From positions 37,566-101,565 of the forward strand of contig JASJAN010000017.1 of assembly GCA_030066985.1 (NCBI GenBank): a stretch of 64,000 bases of DNA, read 5' to 3'. A model generated the notes under the pieces. It ran no database searches and was not told the DNA's origin. It was given only the letters and a program-made list of their open reading frames with translations. Origin of the DNA: Desulfobacterales bacterium (lineage in GTDB: Bacteria > Desulfobacterota > Desulfobacteria > Desulfobacterales > JAHEIW01). Shown one piece after another: positions 17,752 to 27,632 of this stretch (positions within the stretch are counted from its first letter, which is position 1; each line of letters begins with the position of its first letter). A program made the translations under genes and the position numbers.

Positions 17752-18225
17752 TCAAGGCGGGCCGATGTGAATGTTTGCCCTGAACTCTGGCGGCCAGATA
17801 TTTGGAAAAACATATAGGCTTATGAAAACAGCACCGCCCCAGAAAAGCAATATGAGAACAGAATAAAAAACCCACAATCTTTTTTCTGAATAGACAGTCC
17901 CCTTGCCCCTGTACAATTCATCGATGTGTATTTGGCTTTTCCTGACAAAGTCTTTTACGTAATAAGGGATGATCTGGGATGACAGGTATTTAGCGAAATC
18001 CTGATCAATTCTTCGGGTGGGAACATGCCAGTTCTCTGCGGATTTTTGGAATGTATCATAGACACTAAAGCCGGTAATCCGCGTTATTTTCTGAAGGTAA
18101 TCTTCGATCACCGTCGATTCGGCATCGCCGTCTTTTGGTGGCTTGCGGGCATAAGATTTAACCAAATACCCGACTAGCAGAACAGCGCACACGGCACCAA
18201 TAACGTCTATTAGGGTATTGAACAT
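17752..18225 (-). CDS. Hypothetical protein with two membrane segments
   Basis: 157 residues from the ATG at 18225, which has GGGAGA upstream (the track's longer start lacks one). Topology: N-terminal TM (TLIDVIGAVCAVLLVGYLV), about 90 residues of soluble helical domain (EDYLQKITRITGFSV..., FVRKSQIHIDELYRG), then a second TM (LWVFYSVLILLFWGGAVFI). Both ends would face the same side. Family unknown. Confidence 0.6.
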   Translation of the reverse strand: MFNTLIDVIGAVCAVLLVGYLVKSYARKPPKDGDAESTVIEDYLQKITRITGFSVYDTFQKSAENWHVPTRRIDQDFAKYLSSQIIPYYVKDFVRKSQIHIDELYRGKGTVYSEKRLWVFYSVLILLFWGGAVFISLYVFPNIWPPEFRANIHIGPP

Positions 18226-18417
18226 GGTTTTCTCCCTACACAAACAATAAGGCATTGGAAGCGGATGGCAAGGGGGAGCGGGTTTTGATTTACGTGTGAG
18301 GGGTAGCAGGACAGGCGGATCCGTCTTGATCGTTGCGTCGCAACCGGGAAATAAGGCCAGAACTTCTTTGATGATATCATCTGCCCGGTGATTTTAATTT
18401 AAAGTGTTTTAAGCCAT

Positions 18418-18753
18418 CTATATTGGCGATCTTTTTTCAAAACGCAACAGCTTGGCTTCCTGATCATTTCGAGAATGGAACAACTCGACTCCGAATCCCT
18501 GCTCGTTTTTCCATAGGACCTGACCCTGACGTTTTTTATCTTCTCCGTCCGGGTTTGGATCCACAACAGTGACCAATTCGCCTATAGGCGGGTCCTCTTT
18601 GGTCTTGATAAAAAGACCGTTAAGACTGTAGTTCATAAGAAGCCCTTCATAAAATTGACTTCGGGTTGCAAAAAAGATCTCCTGTGAGCATATATGTCGT
18701 TTTCCATTCCTGCGCTCATTTTTCGGTTTGATTTTTAAAGCCTCCATTCCCAT
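18418..18753 (-). CDS. PilZ domain protein
   Basis: 111 residues. It shows the basic RxxxR-type entry (ERRNGKRH) and the NxSxxG-type signature (NYSLNGLFI) of PilZ domains, which bind cyclic di-GMP, followed by a beta-barrel end (GQVLWKNEQGFGVELFHS). As a stand-alone PilZ it is probably an adaptor that transmits c-di-GMP levels to motility or surface machinery. The partner is unknown. A second PilZ protein is encoded at 51368-51739. Confidence 0.85.
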   Translation of the reverse strand: MGMEALKIKPKNERRNGKRHICSQEIFFATRSQFYEGLLMNYSLNGLFIKTKEDPPIGELVTVVDPNPDGEDKKRQGQVLWKNEQGFGVELFHSRNDQEAKLLRFEKRSPI

Positions 18754-18865
18754 AGGGTTTAAAATTCCTTTTCTCTTTAGGTTTTAGATAATCAGAAATT
18801 AGACTCTCCAGAGTTATTCAAGCCATCACTGAGTCGTTGTTTCATATCGATGCCGCGACACACCA

Positions 18866-19171
18866 TCAAATCCAAAATGAGTGCGGTGCCCGGTCGAATG
18901 GAATATAGCCGGGAGGTGTCAATCGAATTAGCCGTCCGTTACGGTCATATTTCTCAACCACCAATTTGCGGTCTTTAACAACCGTTTTTGTAATTGTCGG
19001 CCCCTTGTTTTCAATAAATGTGCCGGACAGGCGGGCATGTTCCATGGGTCTATCTTTTCGGTTTCCTGTTTTGCCGGATTGTTCGGTTGCTATTCTGGGA
19101 TAATGAATTGTATTGAAATAATTTATTCCCGATAGCCGATTGTGCTCCGTTTGATCAATTGCCCCCATCAT
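18866..19171 (-). CDS. Small hypothetical protein
   Basis: 101 residues from the ATG at 19171, which has an AAGGG site; the longer TTG start at 19252 is less likely. The first half is polar and probably unfolded. The second half (TITKTVVKDRKLVVEKYDR, GRLIRLTPPGY) is a short beta-strand and turn motif that I have seen in small proteins from related bacteria, some near flagellar or adhesion genes, without known function. Confidence 0.5.
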   Translation of the reverse strand: MMGAIDQTEHNRLSGINYFNTIHYPRIATEQSGKTGNRKDRPMEHARLSGTFIENKGPTITKTVVKDRKLVVEKYDRNGRLIRLTPPGYIPFDRAPHSFWI

Positions 19172-19521
19172 ATGACGCCCTTCTTTACGTCCCTTCTCGA
19201 CACATGACCAAAACTTTGATGGCCGGGTGGATAGAAGCAATTGCTGTGCCAAACATCTTCATAAATTTTATACTTAATCAAAACAGATGCATAAGACATT
19301 TTCCAGCAAATGATAATAACGGGTAGTGTGAAAACAAATCGTGAATATTGTGGATGTTATTTCTTAATACAAAAGTATTAGACCAGATGCGGGATTAATC
19401 CTTTTGGTGAGGTGCCGTTGATATGAAATAACAAGAATCTGCAGGAGTTGAGGCCAGGACCAGCTAAACCAGCTTACTGGTACCGAGTCCCAACCTCACT
19501 CCCACTTTTATTTATTCCAGG

Positions 19522-20001
19522 TTACCCGCCAAGATTAGAATTTGTATCACCCGCCTCGAGTATTTTCTTAACATTTGAATCGGGAATAATACTATCAACC
19601 GAAATCTTTGCCGGGCCCAGGATTACATTACCTTTGTTCATCGTATCAATTGATGTAATCTGGCCACCTGATATCATTACAACAGAATACAAGCTGTCAG
19701 AGACATCGAAGTACAGTGCATATCTTACGACTGATCCACCATCATGCGTGATACCGCCATTGGTGACGACCACCGGCTTGCCGTAGAGTTTCTCCAGCAG
19801 ATAAACGGCATCCAGCAACTCGTTCTGACCATTGCTTTTCTCGTCGACTTTTATGAGAACACCTTTAGCAGAAGTTTCAATTGCTTGTTTTTCCACCACC
19901 TGCTGGTCTTCTTCTATCGCCGTCATCTTAGAGATGGCACTGCAGGAAAAGAATAACAAACACGACAACAATAAGGCACACCATCTTTTTATATTTTTCA
20001 T
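19522..20001 (-). CDS. Lipoprotein of unknown function
   Basis: 159 residues with a lipoprotein signal: ALLLSCLLFFSC with the lipid Cys at about residue 20. GGGGGA precedes the ATG. The mature part is a mixed alpha/beta domain (VLIKVDEKSNGQNELLDAVYLLEKLYGKPVVV in part) and a Gly/Asn-rich end. It would sit in the outer or inner membrane facing the periplasm. No family recognised, no operon partner. Confidence 0.7.
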   Translation of the reverse strand: MKNIKRWCALLLSCLLFFSCSAISKMTAIEEDQQVVEKQAIETSAKGVLIKVDEKSNGQNELLDAVYLLEKLYGKPVVVTNGGITHDGGSVVRYALYFDVSDSLYSVVMISGGQITSIDTMNKGNVILGPAKISVDSIIPDSNVKKILEAGDTNSNLGG

Positions 20002-20283
20002 TGGTAAGTCCCCCTTTTTTCTTTACTAGTGCTGCAAGAAGCGTGCAAGTGCAGTCATTATTTTGAGTTAAGAGGAAGACATTGCAGCTTTTACAGTAAT
20101 TTACTCTAACGGGGGATGATAAATATTAAAAAAATTTTATAGAACAACTTACCTGGATTTCTGTATTTTATTTCACAAATCGAAGAAAAAACCGGGTTGC
20201 AGGGGTTGCCGCGATAGATCGCCTGCAGTCATTCACAAAATGCCACCCTGTTTTTTCAATGGCGGTTTTGAATACGTTGAGGA

Positions 20284-20907
20284 CTATTTGGATTTGGCTT
20301 TAATTCGGAGAATTCGGCCTGCAATGGGTCGCGGCCGCCGGGTGTCCCAGTCATAGACTTTTCCAATTCCCTGCTTGCAAAAATGGTCTACAATCTTTTC
20401 AAAGGTGGGTCTTCCGGGGTCGGCAACAAACACCTGCTTGACGCCGTTTTTGAGGGCTTTTTTGATAAGCTTTCGCAATGGATCAACCATGCTGTCCCAG
20501 AAGCAAATATCAGCACCGATCATTACATCCGTTTTTTTCAAATCCCGTTTTTTGATCTTTCGTAAATCCGATTTTAGGGTGGATATTTTTTCGCGGTTGA
20601 TATCAGCATGCAGTCGCAGGTAAGGAAAAACGTCGGGATCCTTGTCCACACCCGTTACAATGGACCCGTGTTTTTTAGCACAATAAATTCCGGCCAGCCC
20701 CCAGCCACAGCCCACTTCCATGAGATGCGCCTTTTTGGGCAGCCCCTTTTGTCCCAGGTAGTCCATCAACAACCAGCTGGAAGACCAGTGTTTATTGCCA
20801 TGGAAGGCGGGGAAATGCTGGCGCTTGAGCTTTCGTATCTGCGGGTGGCGTGACAATAGGAGCCGCACACCATGCGCCTTGATCTCTTTTTTGGCAGATT
20901 TTTTCAT
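20284..20907 (-). CDS. Class I SAM-dependent methyltransferase (methyltransferase family 16-like)
   Basis: 207 residues. Motif I is MEVGCGWGLAGIYCA; the acidic end of strand 2 is TGVDKDP; motif II/IV is DVMIGADICFWD, where the D-x-x-x family-16 proteins place their catalytic region. This group includes protein-lysine and small-molecule methyltransferases. The N- and C-termini are very basic. Substrate unknown. Single gene, minus strand. Confidence 0.8.
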   Translation of the reverse strand: MKKSAKKEIKAHGVRLLLSRHPQIRKLKRQHFPAFHGNKHWSSSWLLMDYLGQKGLPKKAHLMEVGCGWGLAGIYCAKKHGSIVTGVDKDPDVFPYLRLHADINREKISTLKSDLRKIKKRDLKKTDVMIGADICFWDSMVDPLRKLIKKALKNGVKQVFVADPGRPTFEKIVDHFCKQGIGKVYDWDTRRPRPIAGRILRIKAKSK

Positions 20908-21059
20908 TTAGATTGACCTTAGAAATTTTCTTACTTTATTGAATGTTGATCTGAAAATCAATAGTTGTGGGTTCCGATTCAAATGCGGGGGCTGAGCATA
21001 CCGAGCATTATGAGAAATACCAGGTTTTAAACTTTAATTCGAAGCACACATTTATTGGT

Positions 21060-21581
21060 TTACTGCAGCGCTTTGATAAGTTCCCGGCAATAAATCGGAA
21101 TATCTGCCACCACACGACCCCATACCATGTTGTTTTCCCGGAAGGCCGGCTCATCCGTCCAGATAGCACCGGCGTTTTCCAGATCATCTTTGATTCCGGT
21201 ACTGCCTGTGGCCCGCATGCCTTCGCAAATTCCGGCACTGGCCGCCACCCAGCCGGCATGACAGATGAATCCAAGAATTTTGCCCTGATTGTTCATTTCA
21301 CGGACCAACTGCAGGATATCGGGATCCCGGCGCAGCTTGTCCGGCGCCCAGCCGCCGGGCACCAGCAATGCATCCAGTTGATTGGCGGTAATTTCGTTGG
21401 CAGCAATTTCACTTGTGGCAGTCAAGCCGCCGCTTTTACTGGTGTAGGTTTCACCACCCTTGGCCGCGATCACCCGGACTTGTGCGCCCTCTTCCATGAC
21501 GCGCATATAGGGCACCCAGAATTCCAGGTCCTCATATCCGGGTCCAACGAGGATACCGATCGTTTTGCCTTCAAGCCGCAT
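21060..21581 (-). CDS. DJ-1/PfpI family protein
   Basis: 173 residues. The nucleophile elbow is GFICHAGW with Cys at about residue 107 followed by His, typical of PfpI-like members. The acidic partner region GYEDLEFW (residues 15-22) has the conserved Glu that lowers the Cys pKa. Members are known as proteases, glyoxalases or deglycases linked to carbonyl and oxidative stress. AAGGAGG lies just before the ATG. Single gene. Confidence 0.88.
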   Translation of the reverse strand: MRLEGKTIGILVGPGYEDLEFWVPYMRVMEEGAQVRVIAAKGGETYTSKSGGLTATSEIAANEITANQLDALLVPGGWAPDKLRRDPDILQLVREMNNQGKILGFICHAGWVAASAGICEGMRATGSTGIKDDLENAGAIWTDEPAFRENNMVWGRVVADIPIYCRELIKALQ

Positions 21582-21843
21582 CTTTGCCTCCTTGTCTGTT
21601 ATTCAGGCAACATTTAATCATACCGATAGTTAACCACAAGATACGATTAAAATTGGCCGCGTCAACCAGTCAAAAGAAGGATTTAAGCGCTGATTCCTCT
21701 ATGAATTGAAAATCGTCCAAAGGCGGGCAGCAAAGCTGTCTGTGGGACGCATGTTGCAACTTCAAAATTTGTGCACATCTTGAGAAATCAGCTAAGCATG
21801 CTCGCAAATTATGAACCGGTCCTGTGCGTGCGGATGAATTTAT

Positions 21844-23907
21844 ATGGATGCTATTGCGGATAAACTCGAAAACGCTTTAAAGACGAATTTGACGGCCATA
21901 CGGTCTGCGGTTGCAGAGCTGCCTGACGCCCGACTGCCATGGGATAGCGGTGACACGATTGATTTGGTTGCTCAGGGAAACCGGCTGATCGACTGCCTTG
22001 AAAATTGGCTGCTGGATGATGAACAAATGCAGATTTTAAGCATGCAGCCAGAACACCTGCTCACCCTGTATGCAGCGGCCTATCTGGTCGACATTGGCCT
22101 GACGGATGGCAGGCAGCAGCCGGCACCCCGCTACGGCGAGCCTCATTATATCCGCTCCGCTGAGCTGATCCGCGACAACTGGAAAGCGCTGGGAATTACC
22201 GATGCTGCTTTTGCCGACAACATTGCAGGCGTGTGCCTGAGTGCAGGATACGACAACAGCACTGACCTTGCAGCAGCGCTCACAAAGCATACAACGGTAA
22301 ATGTAGCGCTGCTGGCCGCATGCCTTCAACTAGGACGGGAGCTGGATTTATCAACAGCAACAACCCTATGGCAGATCTACAGCCACTTGCCGACACAAGA
22401 TCGCTTTAAGCTTGGTGAGCTAAAAGACTATTTCAGCGTCTCTGATATCGGTCCCCACCCGTATTTAAACGGCACAATCCGCCTTAAAATCCAGTGCAGC
22501 GATCCTGAAATACACCGGGCTCTCAAACACCACGAACGCTGGGTGCAGCAACTGCTTGAAAATATGAACCAAAGGGTGCGCCCGCGGTTTTTGTATTCCG
22601 ATGTGATCTATGAAATCGAGCCCCAAGGGTATACGCCCATCGACTTGAAGTTTAATGTCGATTCCTCTGCCGGCCTGCAGCTGTTCATGGGCAACCGCTT
22701 ATATTCGGACAAGCGTGTTTTTTTGCGCGAGCTGATTCAGAACGCGGTGGATGCCTGCAACTACCGCAAGCTGGTCGATCCAGCCTATTCGCCGACCATA
22801 TTGATTGAATTCAGCGATGATATCAGTGTCATCAAAATGCGCGACAACGGGATCGGCATGACGCGTCAGTGGATTGAAAAATATTTTCTGGCAATCGGTA
22901 TCTCTTTTTACCAGTCCAACGAGATCAGAGATATCAATCAGGATACCCGGATTGATTTTGGATTTATCAGTCAGTTTGGCATTGGATTTTTATCCAGTTT
23001 TCTGGTGGCAAAAAAAATTGAGATCAAAACGCGCAAAGCAGGGCATGCCGGGCTGATGATTACGATTAGCGGCCTGCGAGATTATTTTGATGTCAGGATT
23101 TTAGACGAAGACCTACCGGTGGGCACCGAAGTGATCCTGCATCTGAAGGCCTCGAAAATTAAATACTGCCGCAGCCTGGAATTTGCCGGCTACCTTAAAA
23201 CCAATATTCGATTTTTGCAGATACCGGTCGGTTTCAAAGATGAGCAGGGCAAAACCATAACCATCGGCCGGGAGCAGCTTGCTTACAAAATCGCTAAAAG
23301 CGCTGGTCCCGTATTTCTGGCACCTCTGAAATTTAAAGACGCCGAGGGGTATGTTCGTCTGGGTGCAAAGAATTTAGGAGACCATATCCATGCCCTGGAA
23401 ACCGCCAGCGGGGGGGTATCGGTGTTCCAGGACGGCATTTTTGTCACTCAGATCGCCGCCTTGCTCCCCGAAGGCGCCCGGCAGTATGTGGTTACCCGTA
23501 TTAACCTGATGGGCCAGGATAAATGCGAGCTGAGCATGGACCGCAACCGCATATTCTGGACAGCCGAGCAGCTTCATCATATTAAAAAGGTCATCCGCTA
23601 TGGGCTGGTGGATGTGGCCAACCAGTTGATGAGCGTCGTTGAGGCCCAGGACGTATCGCAAAATACCCTCAACAGCATCATCAACAACCTGGCCATATTT
23701 TTTGACTTCAGTGACGTCGACGACCTGATGTACGATCAGTTGTGTGAGCCGCTGCGCAAAAAAGTTGAAAAGCGATTCAGGGATTTTGTGCGCATCAGTT
23801 TTTCCCAGAAGCAGCGTGTCAGCGGCACAGTTGAAGCAGACGGCTATAACGAGATCTGGCAGCGCGCGGTTCTTCAATCCTTTGTTAAGCCAAAAGACGC
23901 TAATTAA
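21844..23907 (+). CDS. Hsp90-like (GHKL) ATPase with N-terminal helical HD-like domain
   Basis: 687 residues. The ATP-binding fold of the GHKL group is complete: N-box LRELIQNAVDAC (about residue 297), G1 DNGIGM (about 334), G2 QFGIGFLSSF (about 379). These are the Hsp90/HtpG-type motifs. Unlike HtpG, the ATPase domain is preceded by about 230 residues of helices in which YAAAYLVDIGL resembles an HD-domain helix with the first ligand lost, and the Hsp90 C-terminal dimer domain is not clear. It is thus an unusual Hsp90-like protein, maybe a chaperone. It is convergent with the ClpB-like gene, stops 84 bp apart. Confidence 0.85.
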   Translation: MDAIADKLENALKTNLTAIRSAVAELPDARLPWDSGDTIDLVAQGNRLIDCLENWLLDDEQMQILSMQPEHLLTLYAAAYLVDIGLTDGRQQPAPRYGEPHYIRSAELIRDNWKALGITDAAFADNIAGVCLSAGYDNSTDLAAALTKHTTVNVALLAACLQLGRELDLSTATTLWQIYSHLPTQDRFKLGELKDYFSVSDIGPHPYLNGTIRLKIQCSDPEIHRALKHHERWVQQLLENMNQRVRPRFLYSDVIYEIEPQGYTPIDLKFNVDSSAGLQLFMGNRLYSDKRVFLRELIQNAVDACNYRKLVDPAYSPTILIEFSDDISVIKMRDNGIGMTRQWIEKYFLAIGISFYQSNEIRDINQDTRIDFGFISQFGIGFLSSFLVAKKIEIKTRKAGHAGLMITISGLRDYFDVRILDEDLPVGTEVILHLKASKIKYCRSLEFAGYLKTNIRFLQIPVGFKDEQGKTITIGREQLAYKIAKSAGPVFLAPLKFKDAEGYVRLGAKNLGDHIHALETASGGVSVFQDGIFVTQIAALLPEGARQYVVTRINLMGQDKCELSMDRNRIFWTAEQLHHIKKVIRYGLVDVANQLMSVVEAQDVSQNTLNSIINNLAIFFDFSDVDDLMYDQLCEPLRKKVEKRFRDFVRISFSQKQRVSGTVEADGYNEIWQRAVLQSFVKPKDAN

Positions 23908-23991
23908 TTGATTGGGTAAATGGTTAATTAAAAAGAACCAGGTTTAAGGGCAACACTATTGGGACTGCAGTGAATGCCGCATGGTCACCTT

Positions 23992-26900
23992 TTAACCAAA
24001 CAGGTCGAAATCGCCCCCCAGTACTCTATCGATGAGGCCGGTGCGGTAGTTTCGCACGGCATCGCGAACGAGTGGTGAGGGTTCGCGCCGGTAGCGTCTG
24101 ACAACGATTGCTCTGGCGGTTTTTTCAGCTGACAAACCGAATTTAGCCTGACGTAACTGATCTTGTTTGCCGCTTGTCGGCGATTCGGGCTGTCCTACAA
24201 CTTTTACCCGAACGCTAATCCGGTCGTAAGAAGTACCTTTTTTTGGAATTTCCAGCACGTGTAAACCAGATTCTGGCTTGAGGATAGAATAGGCGCCGAG
24301 CCCGCTGATAGCTAAAATAATAGAATCTGCGGCCGAATCAGAAGTTCCAAGGCTCTCAAGCAGGTCCTGGCGCATTCGTCGATTATGGCACCACCGCTGA
24401 TACATCTCCTGAAGCTGTTTGATGAATGACGCGCCGGGCTGCTCCGGCGATGAAGGAGCTGGACCTGATTCGAGCATAAGGTAGGCATCCTGCGGAAGAT
24501 TCTGATTGAGGCTCTGGTTGGCTTCGTCTAAAAGATAAAGCTGTTCTGCTAAACGCGTAATGATTTTCCTGGAGTAAATTCGCTTGGTTCTATCATCCGG
24601 GCCTTTGAGTCGTCTTAACAAAGACCCAGCGGTTTTGAGTGCAGCTTCAATGCGATCCATGAACTCAACCCGGCCAAGCACAGCATAGCAGTCCGGTTTC
24701 TGCCAGAATTCAGGACCGGCAATTTGCTGCAAAGCATCACTTTTTTGAGCCTGCCAGTCGGATGAAGCAACCGACCGGCTGATATGTGAATAAATGTCGG
24801 CCAAATGATCGGCTTCGGTTTTCAGCCCTTCGGATGCCAGGATCATCTTTTTCACACCGGGTGTCAGAAAGGATACTTCCTCGGTCGGCTTCAGGGGATC
24901 GCTATCGGCGGGAACGCTCAGCGGAGCATCCGGATCAATAAATTCCACCTCGATGCTGTTGTTGTCCGATCGGACGAACAAAAATTGATCGCCTTCAGGA
25001 TGCTGGTGATTGACAATGGTCATGGATAGCGGCGCCAGAAGATATTGTTCGATGGCACGCTTGAGAGGCCTAGCGCCCAGATCTCTGGTAAAGCCTTTCT
25101 CCAAAAGGAAATTAATAGCCGATTCTTCCCACTCCACTGCCCATTCACGATTGCGAAGACCGCGGCGTTCCAGTGCCATGTCAAGTTCTTTAAAAAGAAT
25201 CTCATGCATGACCGAACGGCTAAGAGGGTGAAATACCACGACACGGTCCAGTCGGTTGACAAACTCGCGCCGGAAAGTGCTGCCAATCGCTTTTTGTACC
25301 TGATGCATGGAAAAGGAGCTGGCATCGGGATTGAACCCAATGCCGTCACCGGGCTTGATGGTAGCCCCCAGGTTGGAGGTCAGAATGATAATGGCATAGC
25401 GAAAATTAGCGGTGTTTCCCTGTCGATCGGTGAGCCGACCATCATCAAACACCTGCAGAAAAAGGTCCCAGATGTTGGGGTGGGCTTTTTCAAATTCGTC
25501 CAGCAACACAACAGAGAAGGGCTGCTTACGGATTTCATTGACCAGTGCGCCGGCGCCGGAAAAACCGTCTTTTGCAGCACTCCCCAGAATGCGGTCCTCC
25601 GATTCGGCGATTTTGAATTCGCTCATGTCCAGTCGAATCATACGCTCCGGAGAGCCGAAGAGAAACTGGGCCAATGCTTTGGCAATCTCGGTTTTCCCTG
25701 TCCCGGTGGGGCCGGCAAACAAGAACACCCCCAGAGGACGCATCGGATCGGTCAGGCCGGCTTTGATCATAGCGATGCGCTCCACAAGACAGTCCACAGC
25801 CTCGGCCTGCCCCAGCACGTGTTGCTGGAAAAGCGCGCGTAGCTCGCTGATATCCAAACCTTCGCGCTCATCGAGAATGGTCCGCGGCAGGCCGGTAATA
25901 TGAGACAGGGTACGGTACAAATCATCGATACTCAAAGCCCGCACGGGTTCTCCATCAGTTAGCAAACCCTGGCTCGTGATCTTTAAAAAATCGAGCAGAT
26001 TACCCGGCGCAGCACTATCACCCAAAAATTGTTTGACCATCTGCTGGGCTTCCAACAATGCTTCGCGTTCAATCAGAGGTGCTTGGCCATCCTGGATGGT
26101 CTGAAGCCCTGCCCATTTTTTGGCCAGCTCCAATGTCAGACCATCATCCAGTGCTTCTATATGAATAATGTCAAAAGTGGTTTTGATACGCGGATTCTCT
26201 CGGGTGATCTGCTCAAGGGCTGCTGGACGGACCTCGCCAACAATGGTTATTGCTCCGCTGTCGATATAGGGCATGAGCATATCTAAAATACCAGCCGGAT
26301 TGTAGCGATGGCGGCCCGTATACATTAGCTCATGGAACCCGGGAACGAACCAGATCACTCCACGCCTGCGACCCAGGTTCTTGATGACTTCTAGCAGACG
26401 TTTTTCCAGCTCGCCCAGGTAGGATTGGCCGGCGATGATATCTGCCGCCGAGGCTTCAAAAAACAATATCCCTTTGCCGGCCAGCTGCTGCGCCAGCGCA
26501 CGAATGTGGGTTGTTTTACCGACCCCGGCATCTCCGGTTAAAATAACCGAGCGGCAAGGGTCACCAGTAACGGATTGCTCCATCCGGTTGAGAATGGATT
26601 GCATTTCATCGCTCAAATGAACACAAGGATCCGCCTCCAAAGGCTCCCATAAGCGGCCCACTGTCTTGAGGTATTCACGATCCAACTGAGTATCGGAAGC
26701 TTGCTGAATTTCTTCTTTGAGCGGTTCAAGCCCGGGATGGTTGAGTGCCACAATCAGGTCGGAAGCCTCATTCAACTGCTGGGAATCGGTATCTTTCAAA
26801 AGGGTGCCAAAAGTCAGGCGTTCATCGATATCAAGGCGCTGGTTGATAAAATCCTTAAGAATTTGAAGGATCAGCTGATCTTCCTTCCACCATTCCGGTG

Positions 26901-27378
26901 CTTTGAGCAATGCGGGACCGACGACTGGCTTGGTGTCGTCTATACCCAGCAATCGAAAAGCAAAAAAAAGTGTCCAGCCATAGCGACTTCCGATATGCGA
27001 TATTATTTGATCGATAGTGGATTGGGATAAGGTGCGCTGGCTCAGCGCTTCCAACGCCATGCAACCGATGGGCACGTTGTGTCCGGCATAGTATTCAATG
27101 AGCTGCTCGTCTGAATACTGCCCGGTAGAGAGGATTTGCACACCCTGCTGAAAGATGGTATTTTCCAGAAGATCTTTGGGATGGGCCGCCTGTTCAAAAA
27201 AGCCCATCATGCGCTGTGCAAGATCATAAAGCCGCGTCGTGCTCCCTGATGATGGCTTCATCTTCGGTGGAAGCGAAAAATCAGGTTGCTGATGCGGGGC
27301 TTTTGAAATGAGCCATTTGATCGCAAATCCGAGGAAAATGCCGACCAGCAATATGATGCCTATATTGAGATATTCCAT
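23992..27378 (-). CDS. Membrane-anchored ClpB-like double AAA+ ATPase fused to release factor 2-like module
   Basis: 1128 residues from the ATG at 27378, with AAGGA upstream; this start puts a TM helix (NIGIILLVGIFLGFAI) at the N-terminus. First AAA+: Walker A GDAGVGKT (about 284). Second AAA+: Walker A GPTGTGKT (about 558), Walker B VVLLDEFEKAHP, sensor ILTSNLGA, as in ClpA/B/C. From about residue 870 to the end the sequence looks like class I peptide chain release factors: PEFWQKPD, then DAYLMLESG...MYQRWCHNR, AYSILKPESGLHVLEIP, and the RF2-like C-terminal tail LVRDAVRNYRTGL..RVLGGDFD. The GGQ domain and the SPF codon-reading loop are absent. It may handle stalled ribosomes or nascent chains at the membrane; inference. 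Confidence 0.88.
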   Translation of the reverse strand: MEYLNIGIILLVGIFLGFAIKWLISKAPHQQPDFSLPPKMKPSSGSTTRLYDLAQRMMGFFEQAAHPKDLLENTIFQQGVQILSTGQYSDEQLIEYYAGHNVPIGCMALEALSQRTLSQSTIDQIISHIGSRYGWTLFFAFRLLGIDDTKPVVGPALLKAPEWWKEDQLILQILKDFINQRLDIDERLTFGTLLKDTDSQQLNEASDLIVALNHPGLEPLKEEIQQASDTQLDREYLKTVGRLWEPLEADPCVHLSDEMQSILNRMEQSVTGDPCRSVILTGDAGVGKTTHIRALAQQLAGKGILFFEASAADIIAGQSYLGELEKRLLEVIKNLGRRRGVIWFVPGFHELMYTGRHRYNPAGILDMLMPYIDSGAITIVGEVRPAALEQITRENPRIKTTFDIIHIEALDDGLTLELAKKWAGLQTIQDGQAPLIEREALLEAQQMVKQFLGDSAAPGNLLDFLKITSQGLLTDGEPVRALSIDDLYRTLSHITGLPRTILDEREGLDISELRALFQQHVLGQAEAVDCLVERIAMIKAGLTDPMRPLGVFLFAGPTGTGKTEIAKALAQFLFGSPERMIRLDMSEFKIAESEDRILGSAAKDGFSGAGALVNEIRKQPFSVVLLDEFEKAHPNIWDLFLQVFDDGRLTDRQGNTANFRYAIIILTSNLGATIKPGDGIGFNPDASSFSMHQVQKAIGSTFRREFVNRLDRVVVFHPLSRSVMHEILFKELDMALERRGLRNREWAVEWEESAINFLLEKGFTRDLGARPLKRAIEQYLLAPLSMTIVNHQHPEGDQFLFVRSDNNSIEVEFIDPDAPLSVPADSDPLKPTEEVSFLTPGVKKMILASEGLKTEADHLADIYSHISRSVASSDWQAQKSDALQQIAGPEFWQKPDCYAVLGRVEFMDRIEAALKTAGSLLRRLKGPDDRTKRIYSRKIITRLAEQLYLLDEANQSLNQNLPQDAYLMLESGPAPSSPEQPGASFIKQLQEMYQRWCHNRRMRQDLLESLGTSDSAADSIILAISGLGAYSILKPESGLHVLEIPKKGTSYDRISVRVKVVGQPESPTSGKQDQLRQAKFGLSAEKTARAIVVRRYRREPSPLVRDAVRNYRTGLIDRVLGGDFDLFG

Positions 27379-27632
27379 ATATTGATTCCTTGGCTGCGAG
27401 TTAACAGGAAACACGAACGCTTGTTGCGGCAATCATCGGTCTTTTATGTATTTTCTTAGAACCTTAACAAAGGCGCCGGCAGGATTCAATATAAACCCGT
27501 TTTTCGAAAAGAGCGGCGGAAAGTCATCAAAAATACCTTTTCACGTTTCCGCTCAGCTCTGAAGGCATGATTTGATTGCCCTGTAGATTCATCATTGAAA
27601 CTGAAAATCACTGAAAGGGGTAAAATATTACC

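Noticed and set aside
25045..25842. 265-codon plus-strand frame inside the ClpB-like gene
   Set aside because: Antisense shadow of the AAA+ coding region; no ribosome site.
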